Below, piece by piece: positions 1 to 7,186 of a stretch of 16,139 bases of DNA. The notes under the pieces are model-generated. The model had not been told where the DNA came from. It saw only the letters and a program-made list of their open reading frames with translations, and did no database searches. Both the position numbers and the translations under genes were made by a program. The stretch lies in assembly GCA_002725365.1 (NCBI GenBank), contig PBOW01000059.1, positions 1 through 16,139 on the forward strand. Reading direction: 5' to 3'. Origin of the DNA: Chloroflexota bacterium (GTDB taxonomy: Bacteria; Chloroflexota; Dehalococcoidia; UBA2979). Positions within the stretch are counted from its first letter, which is position 1. The number at the start of each line of letters is the position of its first letter.

Positions 1-722
1 GGGTCGGTCCTGTCTTCGCCATTTTGGAGAAATTGATCATAAAACCAGTTCATTGTGTCAGTATCAATTATTGGACTAGTTCCCCCGATATATCTCTGAC
101 TCGGGATTGCTCCTGAAAGTTCGTAGGCACCATAAACCATATCCGCACCTTTCCAGTCTGTGTATGAGTGTTTATCTCGCATCCGCAGCAAAGTCACAGC
201 AGCGAGATGGCCACCTGCTGATCCACCTCCAATACAAAGGTTCTCAGTGCCGAATTTCAAGGGCGCATTTTCTATGAGCCATAATGCTGCCGCTTCGCAA
301 TCATTGGGTCCAGCTGGATACGGATACTCGGGAGCCAGCCGGTACTCAACGGAAACCACAGCAACCTCGGCTTCCTGAGCTATTTTCCACAGTGCTTCAT
401 CCTGCAGGTCTGCCCGACCAAGCACCCATCCGCCTCCATGAATCCATAAGAGTACTCCGGAAATTTTGTCTGGCTTAAAGATTCTTAATCCTACGTCCGG
501 GTCCTCATCTAGACCTGGACATGATATTTGTTCAACGATATCGTTTAGGAACACCGGAGGGCTCTGTCGGCCATGCCCTTCTACTCTCCTTCGTCGTGTC
601 TCCGATGGGGGTAGTTCATAGGTTTTTGGTTGCTGAGTAAGGCTTTGTGCAGTTTTTTTATTTTCTTCCTTCTGCTCTGTACTCACCGCAGAGTCTCGAA
701 ATAAATTTGGATCAAGTTCCAT
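1..722 (-). CDS. Alpha/beta hydrolase, HSL-type esterase/lipase (3' end outside window)
   Basis: Reading the minus strand from the ATG at 722-720 gives 240 codons open to the window edge, so the C-terminus is missing. The protein has the marks of the hormone-sensitive-lipase (alpha/beta hydrolase fold-3) family. There is an oxyanion-hole HGGGW at residues 95-99, YRLAPEYPYPA at 127-137, and a nucleophile elbow GGGSAGG at 165-171 with Ser168 as the predicted nucleophile. The acid and histidine of the triad are not both visible. Residues 1-60 are a charged, low-complexity stretch (RRRR at 43-46) without an obvious signal peptide, so a cytoplasmic enzyme is likely. GAGAGGGG lies a few bases before the ATG and supports this start. 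Family members hydrolyse carboxylic esters; the substrate is unknown. The gene is divergent from the molybdenum hydroxylase operon and may share its control region. Family assignment is secure. Confidence 0.88.
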   Translation of the reverse strand, partial: MELDPNLFRDSAVSTEQKEENKKTAQSLTQQPKTYELPPSETRRRRVEGHGRQSPPVFLNDIVEQISCPGLDEDPDVGLRIFKPDKISGVLLWIHGGGWVLGRADLQDEALWKIAQEAEVAVVSVEYRLAPEYPYPAGPNDCEAAALWLIENAPLKFGTENLCIGGGSAGGHLAAVTLLRMRDKHSYTDWKGADMVYGAYELSGAIPSQRYIGGTSPIIDTDTMNWFYDQFLQNGEDRTD

Positions 723-754
723 AGATTGCCCCTCTCGATTCTGGCGTCACGAAG

Positions 755-782
755 TGTATAGGAAATTAAACAATCGGGTCAT
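755..782 (-). promoter_or_regulatory. Candidate sigma70-type promoter for the HSL-type hydrolase
   Basis: On the minus strand ATGACC (782-777) and TATACA (760-755) lie 16 bases apart. Each matches four of six positions of the TTGACA/TATAAT consensus. Transcription would start near 748, giving a leader of about 25 bases with the ribosome-binding site in the right place. This is consensus matching by eye only. Confidence 0.3.
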
Positions 783-818
783 TTGAATGCTAGTCACACA
801 GCAAAACCCACAGTACGC

Positions 819-824
819 TATGAT
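819..824 (+). promoter_or_regulatory. Candidate -10 element for the molybdenum hydroxylase operon
   Basis: TATGAT at 819-824 matches TATAAT at five of six positions and would place a transcript start near 831, about 43 bases ahead of the first ATG. No good -35 box is found 16-18 bases upstream, so the promoter may need an activator or an alternative sigma factor, or the match may be chance. The interval 723-873 holds both divergent promoters; I see no terminator or long repeat in it. Confidence 0.25.
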
Positions 825-873
825 TCGAAATCAGATAACTCACTAAACAACATTTTGTGAAGGGGGAATTTTA

Positions 874-1740
874 ATGCAGGCTGTTAAATATGCACGAGCT
901 GCCGATATTGACGATGCCATCAGGCTACTGGCCGAGGGTGGTGATAAGGCCAGAGTACTTGCAGGTGGTACTGACTTAATTGTTCAAGCGCGGGAAAGAA
1001 AAAGGGACGTCGACCTATTTGTGGATGTCAAACATGTTGCTGAATTCATGTCTCTCGAATATGACGATTCTAGTGGACTTACGGTCGGCGCCGCTACACC
1101 TCTATATGAGCTATATGGAGACAAGACAGTTCAAGAAAAATATCCGGCTCTTGTCGACGCTTCAACTGTGATTGGAGGAAAAGCAATCCAGGGACGAGCA
1201 AGTCTAGGAGGAAATCTTGGAAATTCCTCACCTGCAGGTGATTCTCTTCCGGCGATGATAGCGCTTGGCGGAGTTGCCACTGTGGCCGGACCAAATGGCA
1301 GCCGAGAAGTCTCTGTGGCTGAATTCTGCACCGGACCCGGACGGAACGTCCTTGAAGTTGGTGAACTTATCGTCAGTATCAATTTCCCGGCAGTCAGCGA
1401 TAGTGAAGGAGCCGCCTGGCAGCGATTCATACCACGCAATGAAATGGATATCGCTGTCGCAAGTGCGGGTACTTGGATCAAGCTAGATGGGAAAGTTGTC
1501 GCCGACGCGAGAATCGCACTCGGAGCCGTAGCTGCCACGCCTCTCGTTGCTACTGGTGCTGCTGAGGCACTGATCGGAAACGAACTGACAGACGAAGTCA
1601 TCGGTAACGCCGGTGATGCAGCAAGCAGTATTGCAAGTCCTATCACGGACATGAGAGGTAGTATCAAACAAAGAACTCACCTCGCCAAGATCCTCACCGA
1701 AAGAACCATTCGTGATGCTCTTGACCGGATAAACAGTTAA
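874..1740 (+). CDS. Molybdenum hydroxylase FAD-binding (medium) subunit, CoxM/XdhB-like
   Basis: This 288-residue protein is the flavin subunit of a three-subunit xanthine oxidase-family enzyme. It would pass electrons from the 2Fe-2S subunit to FAD and on to an acceptor. Two FAD-binding signatures are visible: AGGTDL at 30-35 and ASLGGNLGNSSPAGDS at 109-124, the latter matching the family's TIGGN(I/L)...P.(A/G)D loop. Its length is typical for stand-alone CoxM-like subunits. The ATG at 874 follows a GAAGGGGG ribosome-binding site at the usual spacing. The gene ends in tandem stops (TAATAA), and the 2Fe-2S gene starts 32 bases on. The order M-S-L equals that of cox clusters. The symbol is left blank because the large subunit lacks the CO dehydrogenase active-site signature. 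Confidence 0.93.
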   Translation: MQAVKYARAADIDDAIRLLAEGGDKARVLAGGTDLIVQARERKRDVDLFVDVKHVAEFMSLEYDDSSGLTVGAATPLYELYGDKTVQEKYPALVDASTVIGGKAIQGRASLGGNLGNSSPAGDSLPAMIALGGVATVAGPNGSREVSVAEFCTGPGRNVLEVGELIVSINFPAVSDSEGAAWQRFIPRNEMDIAVASAGTWIKLDGKVVADARIALGAVAATPLVATGAAEALIGNELTDEVIGNAGDAASSIASPITDMRGSIKQRTHLAKILTERTIRDALDRINS

Positions 1741-1772
1741 TAACGTTGATATAGAAGAGATTGGAGACCTAA

Positions 1773-2243
1773 ATGATTCCCGAACCTAAAGTAATCAACA
1801 CCACAATCAATGGGGACGAAAAACAAGTGCTCGTGTCAGAGCGCGACTCACTGCTGGAAGCCTTGCGTGATCGAATTGGCATGACAGGAGCTAAAGAGGG
1901 TTGCAACAACGGGAACTGCGGTGCCTGTGCAGTGATTATGGATGGCCGGCTGGTCAATTCATGCTGTGTTATGGCCGCAGAAGCTGATGGCGCGGAAGTG
2001 ATGACAGTTGAAGGATTAGCCTCACGAGAGGAGCTGCATCCGCTTCAGAGTGAGTTCCTGCAGAATGCTGCACTTCAGTGTGGAATTTGTACACCAGGGT
2101 TTCTCATGTCTTCATATGCGTTGCTGCAAGAAAATCCCAATCCAACCGAGGAAGAGGCCCGGTTCTGGCTCGCAGGTAATCTCTGCCGATGCACAGGGTA
2201 CGATAAAATTATTGAGTCGGTCCTCACAGTTGCAAAAGGCTAG
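1773..2243 (+). CDS. Molybdenum hydroxylase 2Fe-2S (small) subunit, CoxS/XdhC-type ferredoxin
   Basis: This 156-residue subunit carries two [2Fe-2S] clusters that relay electrons from the molybdenum site to the FAD subunit. All eight expected ligands are seen. The N-terminal plant-type ferredoxin cluster has C44, C49, C52 and C64 (C-x4-C-x2-C-x11-C). The C-terminal helical domain has C103-G-I-C106 and C138-R-C140-T-G-Y. Length is normal for the family. The ATG at 1773 is preceded by TTGGAGAC, a usable ribosome-binding site. It lies 32 bases after the FAD subunit gene and 41 bases before the large subunit gene, on the same strand, as expected for one transcript and a 1:1:1 complex in the cytoplasm. 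C65 next to C64 is an extra, probably non-ligand, cysteine. Confidence 0.95.
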   Translation: MIPEPKVINTTINGDEKQVLVSERDSLLEALRDRIGMTGAKEGCNNGNCGACAVIMDGRLVNSCCVMAAEADGAEVMTVEGLASREELHPLQSEFLQNAALQCGICTPGFLMSSYALLQENPNPTEEEARFWLAGNLCRCTGYDKIIESVLTVAKG

Positions 2244-2284
2244 TTCATTAAACGGAAGTCACTAAATCATTCGAGGAGAAAATC

Positions 2285-4585
2285 ATGGTCGCTACAGATA
2301 AGCCAAAATACAAAATTATTGGTACCCGTCCTGCTCGTCCGGACGGAGTGGATAAAGTAACGGGCCGAGCCCAATACGGAGCCGATCTGAAACTTGAAGG
2401 CCTCATATATGGAGCGGTGCTCCGAAGCCCCCACGCTCATGCCATTATTAAAAGCATTGATACTTCGAAGGCCGAGGCTCTACCAGGAGTACATGCTGTG
2501 GCTACCAATGCCGATTTCCCGGGTTCCAATGAAGTAGCGGAAATGAAGAGCACCGAATGGAGAGCTTTAGAACCAGGCAAGGCAAATGAAAGATGGGCTG
2601 CCGACAATATCCTTGCAGGTCCCAAAGCGCTCTATCATGGTCATTCCATTGCAGCGGTTGCAGCTGATGATATGCATATCGCACAGGATGCTTTAGCTCT
2701 CATCGAGGTCGAATATGAACTCCTCCCGCCAGTAGTCGACGTGCAGGATGCTATGCAAGAGGGGTCACCAATCCTCCATTCAGATCTCAGAACTGGGGTG
2801 AGGGCCGCGGGAGTAGATACCAAATCTGATATTGAAACTAACCTTGCGAGTCACATGAGACTCGAGCGTGGAGATATCGAAGAAGGCTTCAAACAGGCAG
2901 ACATCGTCGTTGAACGAGAATTTACAAGTTCCCAATTCCATCAGGGCTATATTGAGCCTCAAAATGCAACCGCATGGTGGAGTATGGATGGACGTTTAAG
3001 TGTTTGGACATCGACACAGGGAGCTTTCTCAGCTCGAGATGCGACAGCGGACATTCTGAAAATTCCTGTCTCGGACATCAAAGTAACACCAATGGAAATC
3101 GGCGGAGGATTCGGGGGTAAAATTCCGATCTACCTCGAACCAATCGCGGCAGTGCTCTCTAAAAAAAGCAATCGTCCGGTAAAGATGTGGATGGATCGAG
3201 AAGCTGTCTTTCAGGCAACTGGACCAACCGCTTCCTCCTATAGCAAAGTGAAAATTGGTGTTACTAAGGATGGGAAAATCACTGCCGCTGACTGCACCTT
3301 TGCAATGGGTGCTGGCGCATTTCCCGGTTCGCCAGTTGGGGCCGGCGTTCAGTGTGCTTTGGCTCCGTATTCTATAGAAAACCAGGTAGTTGATGGACTT
3401 GACGTTGTTTTGAATACTCCAAAAACTGCTGCTTACCGTGCCCCAGGGGCACCCGCAACAGAATACGCTGTCGAATCAGTAATTGACGAGATAGCAGAAC
3501 AGCTGGATATGGATCCAATCGACCTAAGACTGGCGAATGTTGCTGAAGAAGGTGATAGGAATTCATCTGGCACACCTTGGCCAAAAATTGGTGCTAAGGA
3601 CGTGTTAGAGGCCATGAAAAGCCACCCTCACTACCTCTCAGAGATTCAAGGGGAAGATGTGGGCCGAGGGATAGCCGTTGGATTCTGGTTCAATGGCGGT
3701 ATGGAATCTTCGTCATCCGCAAGAGTCAACAAAGATGGTTCAATAGCTCTGATTATGGGTTCCACGGATATCGGCGGAACACGAGCCTCCATTCCGATGC
3801 AAATGGCAGAAACCTTGGGTGTAACGTATGAACAAATTGCGCCACAGGTGACCGACACTGATTCCGTGGGTTATACAGCGGTTACTGGGGGGTCCCGAAC
3901 AACGTTTGCAGGAGGCTGGGTTGCTTATGAACTTGGCCAAATGATTAAGAGCGAGATGAAGGAACGGGCCGCAAAAATATGGGATGTGGATAGTGGTTCT
4001 ATCTCCTACACAGATGATGGAGAAATCGTCGGTCCAAATGATAAAGATGGTAATGAGCAGAAATTCTCTTTCAATGAACTCGCAGGAAAACTCCAGTCAA
4101 CAGGTGGTTTGATTGCTGTATCAGCGTCTTCCTCTCACACGACTCAAGGTGCTGCATACGGTGGACATATCGTCGACCTGAAGGTTGATAGGGATACCGG
4201 CAAGGTCGAAATCCTAAGATATACCGCGGTACAGGATGTGGGTACTGCCATTCACCCTAGTTATGTCGAAGGACAGATCCAAGGTGGTGTTGCTCAGGGT
4301 ATCGGAATGGCTCTCAATGAAGAGTATTACTATGACGATGATGGACATCTCATGAATGGCTCATTCCTCGACTATAGAATCCCAGTGGCAAACGACTTAC
4401 CAATGCTGGATGTGGAGCTCGTAGAAGTGCCTAACCCTGGTCATCCATATGGTGTTCGGGGTGTTGGTGAAGTGCCTATCGTCCCGCCACAACCAACCAT
4501 TCGGAATGCGATGTATGACGCGATTGGGGTGCGCTTCTATCACAACCCAATGTCTCCTCGTCGTGTTCTCGACGAACTACTCTAA
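2285..4585 (+). CDS. Molybdenum hydroxylase large subunit (xanthine oxidase family, not form I CoxL)
   Basis: The 766-residue catalytic subunit binds the molybdopterin cofactor and hydroxylates its substrate with oxygen from water. Visible family features in order: the N-terminal a/b hammerhead start (GTRPARPDGVDKVTGRAQYG), GYIEPQ at 221-226, WTSTQ at 241-245, GGGFGGK at 273-279 (molybdopterin contact), the active-site loop AAYRAPGAP at 382-390, QGGVAQGIG near 660, and RGVGE at 725-729, where E729 is the expected base that activates the substrate. Form I aerobic CO dehydrogenases have a Cys in the AYxCSFR loop; here the equivalent is AYRAPG, so CO oxidation is not supported. The substrate could be an aldehyde, an N-heterocycle or an aromatic CoA ester. 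GAGGAG at 2273-2278 sets the start. No maturation chaperone (XdhC/CoxD/CoxF type) lies in the window. Confidence 0.93.
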   Translation: MVATDKPKYKIIGTRPARPDGVDKVTGRAQYGADLKLEGLIYGAVLRSPHAHAIIKSIDTSKAEALPGVHAVATNADFPGSNEVAEMKSTEWRALEPGKANERWAADNILAGPKALYHGHSIAAVAADDMHIAQDALALIEVEYELLPPVVDVQDAMQEGSPILHSDLRTGVRAAGVDTKSDIETNLASHMRLERGDIEEGFKQADIVVEREFTSSQFHQGYIEPQNATAWWSMDGRLSVWTSTQGAFSARDATADILKIPVSDIKVTPMEIGGGFGGKIPIYLEPIAAVLSKKSNRPVKMWMDREAVFQATGPTASSYSKVKIGVTKDGKITAADCTFAMGAGAFPGSPVGAGVQCALAPYSIENQVVDGLDVVLNTPKTAAYRAPGAPATEYAVESVIDEIAEQLDMDPIDLRLANVAEEGDRNSSGTPWPKIGAKDVLEAMKSHPHYLSEIQGEDVGRGIAVGFWFNGGMESSSSARVNKDGSIALIMGSTDIGGTRASIPMQMAETLGVTYEQIAPQVTDTDSVGYTAVTGGSRTTFAGGWVAYELGQMIKSEMKERAAKIWDVDSGSISYTDDGEIVGPNDKDGNEQKFSFNELAGKLQSTGGLIAVSASSSHTTQGAAYGGHIVDLKVDRDTGKVEILRYTAVQDVGTAIHPSYVEGQIQGGVAQGIGMALNEEYYYDDDGHLMNGSFLDYRIPVANDLPMLDVELVEVPNPGHPYGVRGVGEVPIVPPQPTIRNAMYDAIGVRFYHNPMSPRRVLDELL

Positions 4586-4594
4586 ACACTAGAT

Positions 4595-4891
4595 TTGGCA
4601 AATCAAGTGCATGATGCAGACTCAAACGAGAAGGTAGTGGTCTATCTGCCCGCACATATGCGTGGGCAAGCAGCAGATCGTAGTGAGGTTTTTGCTGAGC
4701 CGGGGAGCTTGATGGATATAATTATGTCCGTCGTGCAACAATTTCCTGATTTAGAATCTGACCTTCTACGGGGCATCCAAGAACGTGATATCGCGATTGC
4801 TATCGACGAATTAATTACTGAAAATGACCCCACTACGCAGGTTAAGGCTGGTTCAGAAATCAGACTTCTTCCAGCAATAGCAGGTGGATAA
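4595..4891 (+). CDS. MoaD/ThiS-family sulfur-carrier protein
   Basis: This is a 98-residue beta-grasp protein with the hallmark C-terminal Gly-Gly (residues 97-98, after LLPAIA). In this family the tail is adenylated and thiocarboxylated by a MoeB/ThiF-type enzyme to donate sulfur. The first beta strand is VVVYLPAHMR, and the end EIRLLPAIAGG is characteristic. No ATG lies at the front of the frame: translation would begin at TTG (4595), 9 bases after the large-subunit stop, or at GTG (4607). Neither has a good Shine-Dalgarno, so coupling to the upstream gene is likely. Its position suggests supply of sulfur for the molybdopterin dithiolene of the adjacent enzyme. A MoaE partner is not in the window, so a role with another sulfur-accepting pathway remains possible. 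The fold call is firm, the role inferred. Confidence 0.82.
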   Translation: MANQVHDADSNEKVVVYLPAHMRGQAADRSEVFAEPGSLMDIIMSVVQQFPDLESDLLRGIQERDIAIAIDELITENDPTTQVKAGSEIRLLPAIAGG

Positions 4892-4898
4892 ACACGTA

Positions 4899-5828
4899 TT
4901 ACTTAACTGCAGGTATAACAACTTCCGCGAAGGCCTGAAGTGCGTCCCAATCAATAGGCGGACGAATAGCTATTGAGACTCGTTCTGCACCAGCCTCGGC
5001 AAAATGCTGAATACGCTCGATGGCCCGTTGAGGCCCACCTATTATGGTTCCTCCGCGCTGCTCAGGACGGGAGCCAAAAAGAGCCGCTCGTTCTTTTTCG
5101 ATACGCTCCCCGTCAGCTTCGGTAGCCCCCATATGCATGTGCAGGTTTATCGATCGCTCCACGCTTGTTGGATCTCGATCTTCTTTTTCACACCACATAT
5201 CAAGCACACCCGAGAGACGTTCAAATTCTTCCAGATGGATATATGGAACATTCCAACCGTCAGCATATCTCGCTGCTAATCGAAGCGTACGCTTCTCACC
5301 TCTACCACCGACCACTATGGGTATAGGATTTTGGATGGGTCGAGGATGGAGCTTTACATCGGCCACACTATAGTAATTGCCAGAAAATGACATGCCGTCA
5401 CCCTGATACATACCCTGGATAATCTGGATCCCTTCTTCCAGGCGATCGAGACGCTCCTTGACGGACGGAAACTCGTAGCCAAACGCAGTGTGCTCTTCCG
5501 AGTGCCAGCCTGCGCCAAGTCCCAGCTCAATGCGTCCATGACTGAGATGATCAATAGTAGCTATCGATTTAGCTAACAAAGCTGGATTGCGATAATTCAT
5601 ACAGAATACGTGCGTTCCTAATCGGACATTCTGTGTCTCAACTGACATCGCACCAAGTAAGGCTACTGCTTCATATGTATCGCTCATTCCATCTTTCGGC
5701 GGCGCTTCATAAAAATGGTCCCAGCAAGACAGGAAATCGAATCCATGCTCATCAGCAAATCGCCATAACTTTCGAAGCTCATCGGAAGAAATATCTTGCT
5801 GACCTGCATGCAAACCTATTTGAACCAT
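4899..5828 (-). CDS. LLM-class (luciferase-like) F420/FMN-dependent oxidoreductase
   Basis: This 309-residue protein is a TIM-barrel enzyme of the bacterial luciferase-like family. It shows the family landmarks FLSCWDHF at 32-39, VRLGTHVFC at 68-76, LAKSIATIDHLSHGRIELGLGAGWHSEEH at 85-113 (the conserved glycine-rich turn and WH pair), and PIVVGGRGEKRTLRLAARYADGWN near 170-193. The last stretch is the segment that usually grips the cofactor phosphate. The overall pattern is nearest the actinobacterial-type F420-dependent members, but FMN cannot be excluded from sequence. GGGGTGG precedes the ATG. It is the last gene of a three-gene minus-strand set, 27 bases after the CaiB-type gene. Its stop codon lies 7 bases from the stop of the convergent MoaD-like gene. 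Reaction and substrate are unknown. Confidence 0.9.
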   Translation of the reverse strand: MVQIGLHAGQQDISSDELRKLWRFADEHGFDFLSCWDHFYEAPPKDGMSDTYEAVALLGAMSVETQNVRLGTHVFCMNYRNPALLAKSIATIDHLSHGRIELGLGAGWHSEEHTAFGYEFPSVKERLDRLEEGIQIIQGMYQGDGMSFSGNYYSVADVKLHPRPIQNPIPIVVGGRGEKRTLRLAARYADGWNVPYIHLEEFERLSGVLDMWCEKEDRDPTSVERSINLHMHMGATEADGERIEKERAALFGSRPEQRGGTIIGGPQRAIERIQHFAEAGAERVSIAIRPPIDWDALQAFAEVVIPAVK

Positions 5829-5855
5829 AACTACACCACCCCTATCGCTTATCCA

Positions 5856-7127
5856 TTAGGAGACAGCCAGCTCAGCCATCATAGAAGCAACCTCATCGGC
5901 AGAATATCCGAGCAGCTCTGTCAACACACTCATTGTGTCCTCGCCTAACATCGGAGCTCCTCGTTCCATTCGCCATCGCGCCTGAGAGAAGGTCACGGGA
6001 TATCCCTCATATGGGAGAACGCCCATTTCTGAATGAGGTGCTTCTTGATAGAAGCCTCTCTCCGCAAGCTGGTCATCTCTCAGCATTTTGTCATCAGTTC
6101 TCTGACAGACACCAGCCGGCACCCCGACATCTTGCAATGCGTACATTAACTCAAAACAATCCCAGTCCCGAACACATTGATCGATTGCTTTATTCAAATC
6201 CTCTTGATTACGAACCCTTAAATTGTTCGTTGAAAATTCTTCGCGATCCAGCAGAGCATCTGCCTTGAGTACTGAACGAAGCGCCTCCCAATGTGATTCA
6301 TTTTCTGCTGCTATAGCAATCCAACGGTCCTCATTTTGTTCGGGTTGTGATTCCGGTGCAAGGTCGTCTGAAGCACACCTAAACACTCCGTGCGGAGCAA
6401 CCGCCGGCCACCTTGAACTGTTACCAACACGACTATAGTTTCTGTTATTTACCTGATAATCCAGAATCGGAACCCCTGTTAACACCATTCCTGTTTCGAT
6501 CTGAGACATGTCCACAAATTGTGCTTCGCCGGTCTGTTTCCGGTGCCACAGAGCCATCATCATAGCGATCGCACCGTAGAAACCCGCCGTGTGATCAAGA
6601 TAGGAGTAACCCCATCCTGCTGGCGGCTGATCAGGAAATCCGGACATATATGTACTACCTGAGACAGCTTGAGCGGTCGGTCCCCATGTGACATATGACG
6701 AATCACGACCAAGGTGTCCATAACCTGAACAGGACACATAGATGATATTAGGGTTCAGTTCCTGAAGTCGCTCCCATGAAAATCCCATTCGGGCAAAAGC
6801 ACCCGCACTAAAATTTTCGATCACGATATCAGATTGGGAGATTAACTCCTCAACAACTTTTCTTCCGTCCGGATGATTCAGGTTAGCCTGAATACCCTTC
6901 TTGTTCCTATTGAAATCACTATGAAATCCACTCCCGTTATAGCTGGGCTTGTCGGGATTAATCTGCAAACCGAGCCGTATAGAATCAAGATGTGATTCAT
7001 TTTCGACTTTGATAACTTCCGCGCCAAGATCAGCCATAATACGGGTAGCCTGCGGGCCAGCAATTATCCAAGAAAAATCACACACGCGAACACCGCTCAA
7101 AGGTAATGGAAGCTCATCACTATTCAT
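5856..7127 (-). CDS. CaiB/BaiF family III CoA-transferase
   Basis: This 423-residue enzyme of CoA-transferase family III moves CoA between carboxylic acids via an aspartyl-CoA thioester intermediate. Family signatures seen: RVCDFSWIIAGPQATRIMADLGAEVIKVE at 14-42, NRNKKGIQANLNHPDGR at 73-89, DIVIENFSAGAFARMGF at 100-116, and SCSGYG at 132-137. The candidate catalytic aspartate is D178 in SYLDHTAGFYG, matching the position of the family nucleophile. Length is normal. AAGGAACG before the ATG at 7127 supports the start. The gene is sandwiched between two luciferase-like oxidoreductases, 59 bases after one and 27 before the other. This suggests it activates the acid that one flavin enzyme makes or the other uses. 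The acyl substrate cannot be read from sequence. Confidence 0.93.
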   Translation of the reverse strand: MNSDELPLPLSGVRVCDFSWIIAGPQATRIMADLGAEVIKVENESHLDSIRLGLQINPDKPSYNGSGFHSDFNRNKKGIQANLNHPDGRKVVEELISQSDIVIENFSAGAFARMGFSWERLQELNPNIIYVSCSGYGHLGRDSSYVTWGPTAQAVSGSTYMSGFPDQPPAGWGYSYLDHTAGFYGAIAMMMALWHRKQTGEAQFVDMSQIETGMVLTGVPILDYQVNNRNYSRVGNSSRWPAVAPHGVFRCASDDLAPESQPEQNEDRWIAIAAENESHWEALRSVLKADALLDREEFSTNNLRVRNQEDLNKAIDQCVRDWDCFELMYALQDVGVPAGVCQRTDDKMLRDDQLAERGFYQEAPHSEMGVLPYEGYPVTFSQARWRMERGAPMLGEDTMSVLTELLGYSADEVASMMAELAVS

Positions 7128-7186
7128 ATTTCGTTCCTTGCCTGCAGATTATCATTTCAGGCCGTTTCTGTGGACTCAAGCAAAGA

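Noticed and set aside
160..478. Two short plus-strand frames (72 and 64 residues)
   Set aside because: They lie opposite the HSL-type hydrolase, whose minus-strand reading has HGGGW and GGSAGG motifs and a good ribosome-binding site.
1131..1667. 178-residue open frame on the minus strand
   Set aside because: It lies wholly inside the FAD subunit gene, and its Ser/Ala/Pro-rich composition is typical of antisense translation.
874..4585. Aerobic CO dehydrogenase coxMSL
   Set aside because: Gene order fits, but the large-subunit loop is AYRAPG and lacks the Cys that binds copper in CO dehydrogenase.
5044..5373. 109-residue plus-strand frame
   Set aside because: It is antisense to the LLM oxidoreductase, with Ser/Arg-rich shadow composition and no start context.
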